The position numbers and the translations under genes are program-made. This document shows, piece after piece, positions 12,626-64,000 of a stretch of 64,000 bases of DNA (position 1 is its first letter; every line of letters starts with the position of its first letter). The stretch spans positions 1 to 64,000 of the forward strand of contig CM067067.1 in NCBI GenBank assembly GCA_033980235.1, read 5' to 3'. Below the pieces are notes generated by a model. That model made no database searches and was not told the DNA's origin. It saw only the letters and a list, made by a program, of their open reading frames with translations. Source of the stretch: Diadema setosum. Its lineage: Eukaryota > Echinodermata > Echinoidea > Diadematoida > Diadematidae.

Positions 12626-13140
12626 GCTGGCAAACGGGGGGTGTCCGCGACTAATTTTTTTCTTTCTCTTTTTCTTTCCGCTTTAGCTCATGTTTAATGA
12701 ATTCCTAGTCTTTTTCAATAATCAAAGACAAGTTCCTGTTGCAACCGTCTCTTCTCGCTCATTTTTGTTTCTTCTGGTAATTAAAGTGTTTGACGCAAAA
12801 GACCTTATTTTCTCCTTATTGGAATCGTTTATTCATCTCGTAACACAATCTGCCTCTCGTGATATTTACCCTTCGATCGTCTCCTCTTCCTTCGTCCCTT
12901 CCCTCTCTTAAATAGTCTCTTCCTGTTGTTCAGGTTTCACGATTATCTATTCTTACAACGTTTGCGTAGAGTATAGAACCACGAGGTGCCTAGGCCTATA
13001 TCCAGAATGTTCTGTGATATTTACACGCTTGAACCCGGTTCGGTTTGGAATTTTGGGAAAGCAGATGGGCCTATCTTACCCCTTTCCCCTCTTCCTCCGG
13101 CCCCGCCGCCCGGCGCCTACTTTGTAGCAAAGGGTGCGCT
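11236..13140. other. Intergenic: (TA)n, (CA)n and a dispersed-repeat scrap
   Basis: A (TA)n run lies at about 11489-11524, a (CA)n-rich tract at about 12223-12305, and A or T homopolymers near 12493-12508 and 12596-12616. The sequence cccgtaactaggatttttatgggaggg near 12368 resembles the end of a common dispersed invertebrate repeat. No gene is recognised. Confidence 0.5.
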
Positions 13141-15254
13141 TCTATACTCAAGTTTCAAGTTTATTCAAAGTTTCCACGATACAAAAATTTACATAAAAAC
13201 AATAATATGTAACAAGGAATATATTGTTGAATATATGCGATTAAAAAAATTTGCAGAATATTTGAATATAAATTGACAATGCATGTAGATGCATTATAGA
13301 TGTAAAGTGGAGGGGTCTTAGAAAAGCAAGCTTGTATAATAAGACCCCTGAAAGGCAAGTTAAGACATGTAATATAACAACTCACAAATATATACAAACA
13401 TATTAAAGCCACAGAATAATTTTAGTGGAATCCCTCAAGAAACGCAGCAACCACACCCCAGAGACCAAAAAATTGACACCAAATTTATTGCCCCCCCCCC
13501 CCCCTCGAGTCAATTTAAAAATTTATTTTATCGACTAGTGACATATGACCACAAGAACTAGTCACAGTCTGTTTCGAAACAAAACACTTCTACGACATGA
13601 ACAAGGATATACACAGCACACGTAAATATTTACAACTGAGTGACAACAACGCATACATACACAAACAATAATACCATACACATTTTCCCCGTGATCTTTA
13701 CCCTATGCACAGTTTACGCCCTCCCACCACACTGTACCGTAGCATAGTTTCGAAATGCTGGAGTAAGAGCAAAGCTGTTTCTAGGCCGAGATCCGGGCCG
13801 TTGGCAAGGAACACAACAATCGTGAGCACCAGAGAGTCGTACACATTATGCTATGCGTCGCGACAGGATAGCCGCCAGCGTAGCACCAACACAGTGTCAG
13901 CATGCAAGCTGCAGCAGCTTCTCCTGGCCTCCGCGGGGCCGCACGCTTGCGTAACTGTGCTATTGCACGTTGCGAAGACAGTTGCCTTGTCGTGAAGGAA
14001 AATGAAAAAGCTGTGTAGGAGAATATGTTTGCGAGCCGTTGACATCAAAGCTGACAGGGAAAGGAACAGCTTTTAGACTGGATTTTAGATGCATTTTGTC
14101 TTAAGTCTCAAGTTTTCAAGTTAATTAGCTCCGGTTTTTCACGTTGACGCCTTTCCAAGGCCGGCCTAGCTGGCGCTGGTAAGCAGTTGAGTGCTCGAGA
14201 GTACGAGTGGTAGCCTGGCACATTCATGAAAGGCACTTGTTGGCTATTATTGACCCCATTATTGATTGACCGCAGGCCTACACAGAGGGTCATTGTTTGA
14301 GAGTTGATAGTAAGGGTGGCAAGTCTACCAATACATGTACCTGATTTAGTATTGTATAGATCTATTGATTTTGTTTTCACTTGATCATATTGTAACGAAG
14401 ACTAACCGTGTTACAGATTTAAATCACAGCAACTTGTACAACTTGTATCATGTTATGACATCGTTTTCACTTCAGTTCAAGCAAACTTGTAACGGGTTAG
14501 ACTTACAATACAAATGTCGCTTGCTTGGGAGTAGGCCTATGCATGAACATTAAACCAACCAAGCAATTTAGTACTAGGCTAATACAATTAGTATTGATCA
14601 GTGGTTATAGATCTAATGTTAGAGGTTAAGTACTGGCATTTTAATAATAATCAAAATCACATCAAAGAGCTTTGAAATAGATCTATAAACACCCTGCACT
14701 GGCTGCAGTGCGTACTGCTGTTAAATGTTAGGTTAGTGTTTAATACACTGTTATCTGGTTACATAGGCCTACAGTTATGACTCAATGAGTCAGTGTTACT
14801 GAGTGTTAGTGTTGTCGGCTGATGTCTGGATTTTGGGATCAAACTTAATTCATTCATCGCAACCAAGGCAAAGGAGAGTAGGCCTAGGGTGCACACCCCA
14901 GTGAAGTGGTCCACGTCACATTTTCTCTCATCCAACATGTTTATGCCTGGAAGGGTCATGTACTGGTATCATAAACTGTAGGCCTATAGATGTCCAGATC
15001 CAGCCAGGTTTAACAGTTAGGCAAAAAGAGAAGTTCTCCTCAGCATCCTGATCACCTTTTTACAAATCACCATTCTCAGTCTCAGACTACAGAGTCAAAC
15101 TTTTGTTGTGTATGTCAATTCTAAAGGAATGACCAGTTTCATAAAGGATATGCCGTCCCTTTCATCAGAGTGATGCAATGATGCAGCCACCAGCAGGTTC
15201 CCATATTAGTTTTAGATACACTGGAGCTGGATTGGTTTAAACTTTGCACTTGGC
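13141..15254. other. Upstream region of the WDR49-like gene, function not seen
   Basis: An AT-rich block at 13143-13430 beginning aagtttcaagtttattcaaag resembles a reversed retroposon 3' end, and a C run lies at about 13491-13504. A more balanced, less repetitive stretch at about 13700-14250 could hold a promoter or 5' UTR exon of the downstream gene, but no decisive signal is visible. Several aggcct words occur between 13000 and 15000. Confidence 0.35.
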
Positions 15255-15513
15255 ATATCGTCGCTGGGGCGACAAGACCTCGTATCTACAAAATGTTGAA
15301 TGTTCAGGAGAGCCAAAAAACATGGCGGCCAAAGCACTGTGGCGAATGGGATATCCTTTGATTTGACATGCTGTGGTGGCTTCATTTTTGGAGTGAGAGA
15401 GTTGGGATTTGGACTGGACATCACTTAACCTATTATTTGACTATTAGGTCCTAATCCAAAAAAGTCATTTTCACCAAATTGCAGATACAAGGTCTTGTCA
15501 CCCCAGCGACGAT
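15255..15513. repeat. Small foldback with 32-bp arms
   Basis: The arm at 15255-15286 (atatcgtcgctggggcgaca and onward) is the near-perfect reverse complement of 15482-15513. The loop of about 195 bases contains aaaacatggcggccaaagc at about 15317, which resembles a YY1-type AAnATGGCGGC site. It may be a MITE or a structured regulatory element. Confidence 0.7.
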
Positions 15514-15925
15514 ATATTTCATAGCATTTTTTACTGTGCATGATATTAACGGCGACGGACAGTGCTATGCACCCAATTATGTACCCCTGTACCAGTTTAT
15601 AGGGGACTGGGATACAGCTGGTGGCAGATCAATTATTGGCGTCCAAATAAAGCCACACCAGTTGCAGAACAAAATTTAAATGTGTTTTACTAGACTGCTA
15701 TACCTGCCCGCCACTGTATTTCTGCTCGTCACGACACTCCTTCCAATGGCTCACTTCTCCTAGAATTCCTATCATCTCACTTCCAGTATAGTCTGTATAG
15801 TGTAACTTCCTTTTTGAACTGCCGAAGGGATTGCTTCATCAAGTATCAAGTATAGATTTCTGGTTATTGTTCTTGAGGCTGTATGGTGCAGTACCAGGTA
15901 CAGTACCATGGTAAAACTTTAAAGT

Positions 15926-16790
15926 TTTTTTTTTCTTAAACTTAGGAAGAAACTTAGGGAGAGGGCAGGAGTACAGCTGTATGCAAATTTCTGACTTCAA
16001 GGAAGAAGTTGGTATTCTAGAATGCACTTAGGAAAGAATTTAGGAAGATATTTAGGAAAGCTCCACCCCTGTCCTAAGTACGTTGTTAAGAATAGCAAGC
16101 TGCAAACATCGTGATAGGCGTGCTTGTCATTCACTGCGCGCACATGTACTTTGATGTGCGAAATGAGCATGAGAAAAGGGACATGCTGCGCACATGTGTA
16201 TTTGGCCCTACGTCATAGTAATATGTGATTGTCATTGGTTGGTTCCTTATGATACACCATTTCGTATTGGCTTCTGAAAATCTTCCTAAGTTTTTTCCTA
16301 AGTTTCTTCCTAAGCCAGAAACTTAGGAAGTGCCTAGGAAAGACAGAACTGGTATTCTGAAATTTCTTCCTAGGGACTTCTTAATGCAAGTTAGGCCACA
16401 CTTATCCCCGCCCACGTCTTTTCAAGCCAATACGAAATGCCGTATCATAAGGAACCAACCACTGACAATCGTATATTACTATGAAGTAGGGTCAAAACGT
16501 GTGTGCGGCATGTCCCCTTTCTCACACTCATTCCGCGCATCAAAGTACATGTACAAGTGCACGCAGTGAATGACAAGCGCACCTACATTGTATCATGATG
16601 TTTGCAGCTTGCTATTCTTAACAACATACAGTATGTACACTGTACGTAGGACAGGGGTGGAGCTTTCCTAAATATCTTCCTAAATTTCTTTCCTAAGTGC
16701 AATTTAGAATACCAACTTCTTCCTAAGTCAGATATTTGCATATTCCCGCCCCCTTTCTAAGTTTCTTCCTAAGTTTAGGGAAAAAAAACA
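15926..16790. mobile_element. Large foldback element, ~390-bp arms
   Basis: The left arm (about 15926-16310) and right arm (about 16400-16790) are extended inverted copies. For example, gaaagctccacccctgtcct at left pairs with aggacaggggtggagctttc at right, and agcaagctgcaaacat pairs with atgtttgcagcttgct. The motif cttaggaagaaa/tttcttcctaag recurs many times near the ends and in the centre. No transposase ORF is present. It fits a non-autonomous foldback DNA transposon lying just upstream of the first coding exon. Related words continue to about 16890. Confidence 0.85.
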
Positions 16791-17064
16791 ACTTATGAAC
16801 AGACTTACGAAGAAACTTAAGAAGATTTTCAGAACACCACTTGGAAAAATCCTGACTTAGGAAGAAATTCCTTCCTAGGAAGGCTTTCAGAATACCACCC
16901 CTTGTTGATTTTAACTCTGGTATGTAATCATGTTTGTCAGTGACAGGGTAAATGGGAGGGAAAATCATTGCATACACTGTAGTTGTACATAATCAGTGCA
17001 TAAGGCTTGACCAGTTTTTTATTTGTTTGTTTGTTTGTTTATTCCTTCTTTTCCTTTGATAGTA

Positions 17065-61192
<44,128 letters not shown>

Positions 61193-61552
61193 GTGAGTTC
61201 TTGTATCACATTGAATAGAAAGAACCAAGCTCTGTTAGCTCATTTGACCAGAATAGGTCCGATAAGGTTATACCATCATGGCAAGGTGTCCAATGTCCAT
61301 TGTCTGGCTCCGGTCATCCAGCATATGTTGGCCATCCACAAGCTACTAATGCTTCTTCTTTGTCATTTCTTGTCCAATTTTTGTTTTTAAAAAATTATAT
61401 GATCAGACTAAATTAGAGTTCAATTAAGTCTCACAGGGTCATTTGTATAATTTTCAAAACTGGAAAAAATACTTCATTTATCAACTAATTTCCATTTGTT
61501 GAATCTGTTTTTACTAAGAGAAATGTAGAGAATTGAACTATGGCTTCATTTT

Positions 61553-62795
61553 TTTGTCCCCGCCGAACGAGTTCGAGCAGGGGACTATGAAACGGGCTCC
61601 GTACGTGTGTGTGTCCATGTGTCCGTCCGTCCGTCCGTCTGTGCGTCCGTGTGTGATCAAAATGTTCAATTTGCTACTTCTCTGTCATTTATGAGCCAAT
61701 TTTGATTCCGTTGGCTTTATATGATAGCACTACATGGGAGCTTTGAAACTTCTACACAGAATTTCAGTTGTGACCTTTGACCTTGACCTTTGACCTATAT
61801 TGTACATTTTGCTTCAAAATGCTACTCCTTCACCATTTCTAACCCGATTTCGATTCCGTTTGCTTTATGTGATGGCACTAGGTGAGGGCTTCAAAATTTC
61901 TACACAGAATTTTGACCTTTGATTTCTTTGACCTTTGACCTTGATTTTTGACCTATATTGTACATTGGCTACAAAATGCTACTCCTTCGCCATTTCTAAC
62001 CCGATTTCGATTCCGTTTGCTTTATGTGATGGCACTAGGTGAGGGCTTCAAAACTTCTACACAGAATTTTGACCTTTGACCTTGATTTTTGACCTATATT
62101 GTACATTTTGCTACTAAATGCTACTCCTTCGCCATTTCTAACCCGATTTCAATTCCGTTTGCTTTATGTGATGGCACTAGGTGAGGGCTTCAAAACTTCT
62201 ACACAGAATTTTTACCTTTGACTTCTTTGACCTTTGACCTTGATTTTTGACCTGCATTGTACATTTTGCTACAAAATGCTACTCCTTTGCCATTTCTAAC
62301 CCAATTTCACTTCCGTTTGCTTTATGTGATGGCACTAGGTGAGGGCTTCAAAACTTCTACACAGAATTTTTACCCTTGACTTTTTTGATCTTTGACCCTG
62401 ATTTTTGACCTGCATTGTACATTTTGCTACAAGATGCTACTCCTTTGCCATTTCTAACCCTATATCACTTCCGTTTGCTTTATGTGATGGCACTAGGTGA
62501 GGGCTTCAAAACTTCTACAAAGAATTTTGACCTTTGACTTCTTTGACCTTTGAACTTGATTTTTGACCTATATTGTACTTTGGCTACAAAATGCTACTCC
62601 TTCGCCATTTCTAACGCGATTTTGAGTCCGTTTGCTTTTTGTGATGGCACTAGGCGAGGGCTTCAGAACTTCTACACAGAATTTTGACTTTTGACTTCTT
62701 TGACCTTTGACCTTGATTTTTTACCGATATTGTACATTTTGCTACTAAATGCTACTTCCGGCGGGGACATATTTTACGCACCGCGTAATTTCTAC
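61553..62795 (+). mobile_element. Helentron-like element H5, third subfamily
   Basis: The 5' hairpin GTCCCCGCCGAACGAG / TTCGAGCAGGGGAC is followed by gtccgtccgtccgtctg (about 61621-61640). Tandem units of about 150 bases follow, with ctactccttcgccatttctaaccc, ctttatgtgatggcactagg and cttctacacagaattttgacc. The 3' end has CCGGCGGGGACAT, the hairpin TTACGC-acc-GCGTAA and TTTCTACTT. The plan is the same as H1-H4 with a different sequence. The gacctttgacctt words are DR1-like half sites in reverse. Confidence 0.78.
61730..62760 (+). repeat. ~150-bp tandem repeats of H5, about 7 units
   Basis: The landmark tttatgtgatggcactagg recurs at about 61864, 62020, 62162, 62318, 62479 and (as tttttgtgatggcactagg) about 62636, with a diverged first unit near 61715. 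Spacing is about 142-161. Confidence 0.85.
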
Positions 62796-62978
62796 TTTTC
62801 CTTGTTTTTTCTTCATTGATTATGCTGATTTATTCACAAGATTCCATTTAATGTTTATCGTTTGTTAGATATTCATCAGGTTTGATTCTTATGCCTCCAC
62901 CCGAAGGATGCTGGAGGCATTATGTTTTCTAGTTGTCTGTCTGTCTGTACATCTGTCCCCGTTCGTTTACGCGATAAC

Positions 62979-63315
62979 TTAACCCTAACTTACCTGGGGG
63001 GGGGGGGGGGGGGGGGAGCCATAATGGCCCACCTCGACGAATTCCGCGACCATTCCAGCGTGCAAAATGTTTTGATCATGCTGCTCGCTGACTTTTTACT
63101 TTCAAGTCTCGCGCAACTTTTTAATTTAAAATAGAAAATGCAAATTTTTTGAAAATTTAACTTAACAGTCTTGTAGATTATATCCGGCTTTATGTTCACG
63201 CAAAATTTTGCGGCGATCGCGCGATCAACGGCAGAGATCTGAAGGGGGGGCCATAATGCCCCCCCCCCCCAGGAATTCAAGCTCGCTAAATAGCCCAGGT
63301 ACAAGTTAGGGTTAA
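62979..63315. mobile_element. TTAA-flanked element PB3
   Basis: TTAA at both ends flanks CCCTAACTTACCTGGG and its imperfect reverse complement CCCAGGTACAAGTTAGGG. A G run lies at left and a C run at right, with ggagccataatggcc and gggccataatgcc near each in direct orientation. The interior (gcaaaattttgcggcgatcg, gagatctgaagg) matches PB2. Confidence 0.85.
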
Positions 63316-63703
63316 AGGGATCGTACAGTTTTGGTTGAGAACTAATTTCAGGTTTCTAACATTTCTTGGTGAGATAATGAAAAACCTCTTATGAAATATG
63401 AAAGAGCATGTAATTCTATGAGGAACTCAACGTTTATTTGATGAAAATTGGTTTTGAAATGGCTGAGATATCCAAAAATGAGCGATTCTGATAAAGTGTG
63501 GGACCCACACTTTATCACGATCGCTTTGTTTTACTTTGTTTTTGGATGTTTCAGTCATTCCAAGCCTGATTCTTATCAAATAAACTTTGAATTCCTCTTA
63601 AAATGGTATATGCTCTGTACTCTATCATAAGTGTTTTCTTGGTATCTCTCAAAAAGTTAAAAGCCCAATTCTCATCTCCACCAATACTGTACCATCCCTT
63701 TAA
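63312..63703. mobile_element. TTAA-flanked element PB4, abutting PB3
   Basis: TTAA (63312-63315, shared with PB3) and TTAA (63700-63703) flank AGGGATCGTACAG and its one-mismatch reverse complement CTGTACCATCCCT. The interior has the inverted pair gataaagtgtggg/cccacactttatc. No ORF is supported. Confidence 0.8.
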
Positions 63704-64000
63704 GTAATATTGAGTGGAATTTTACCAAACTTGGTCCAAGTATAAAGTATGATGGGGCAATTACTTGATTAGATTTTGGATGAAATTGGCTGGAGACCAA
63801 AGGTCAAAGGTCAAGGTTAAATCAGGAAATTGTATCTCTTTACGTGGTAACTCAAGACTGGATCAAGCAAATTTCACCAAACTCAGTCTGTCCAAGGATG
63901 ACGTATGATGGGGCAATTGATTAGTTTTTGAGTGAAATTGGCCCGAGATCAAAGGTCAAATCCTGAAATTTATCTTTTTATGCAATTATTCAAGACTGGA

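Larger units (their letters stand above)
62890..64000 (+). mobile_element. Helentron-like element H6, interrupted and cut by the window end
   Basis: The 5' hairpin ATGCCTCCACCCGAAGG...GCTGGAGGCAT and a short gtctgtctgtctgt tract lie at 62890-62950. Two TTAA elements (62979-63315 and 63312-63703) interrupt it. Repeats with accaaacttggtccaag, gtatgatggggcaatt and aaaggtcaaaggtcaagg continue to the window end with a period of about 155. The 3' end is outside. Confidence 0.65.

Noticed and set aside
61200..61560. Further WD40 exon after exon 15
   Set aside because: No segment with an acceptor, a phase-1-compatible frame and WD40 character was found.

Overview
The window is animal nuclear DNA. 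It has a split gene with GT-AG introns, many non-LTR retrotransposon fragments, miniature inverted-repeat elements and satellite-bearing mobile elements, and no bacterial gene layout. Long poly-G/poly-C runs, abundant AGGCCT-type words, elements of the type GCCTCCGCC...(GTCC)n...CTAGT, and a CR1/L2-like LINE population suggest a marine invertebrate deuterostome. An echinoderm is my best guess; this is inference, not proof.

Layout. Positions 1-5690 are intergenic and repeat-rich, with an acgtt-rich degenerate array, a 13-unit ~165-bp satellite (1.5-3.64 kb) and a 121-bp duplication. Positions 5690-11235 hold an old minus-strand LINE split by a younger plus-strand LINE whose ORF is still open. 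Positions 11236-17062 hold microsatellites and two foldback elements. From 17063 to the window end runs one large plus-strand gene. I assembled 15 coding exons by hand (17065-61192, 449 codons, 3' end outside the window). The joined protein has two degenerate EF-hands followed by WD40 repeats and belongs to the WDR49/WDR64/WDY family (WDR49 = CFAP337, a cilia-associated protein). All intron phases agree, and intron 11 needs a GC-AG donor to keep frame. A THAP-domain first exon lies antisense inside intron 3.

The introns are mostly mobile DNA. The most striking class is a set of Helentron-like (DINE/pearl/HINE-type) elements. Each has a 5' hairpin, a GTCY microsatellite, ~150-160-bp tandem repeats, a 3' subterminal repeat matching the 5' hairpin, a small 3' hairpin and CTAGT (or a variant). 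One subfamily's repeat carries a perfect RFX X-box palindrome (GTTGCCATGGTAAC). At least 18 perfect X-box palindromes plus one near-match lie in the introns of this putative cilia gene. Another subfamily carries arrays of the nuclear-receptor DR1 word AGGTCAAAGGTCA.

Nested insertions can be ordered from the sequence. A 3.6-kb hAT-like element with 8-bp target duplication sits in one Helentron-like copy, and a second copy in the window preserves the empty site. A 7-kb composite (LINE plus a 4.7-kb inverted repeat, itself containing a TTAA element) sits in the second copy. One DR1-type copy sits within an older relative. Five TTAA-flanked inverted-repeat elements and several other MITEs complete the picture.
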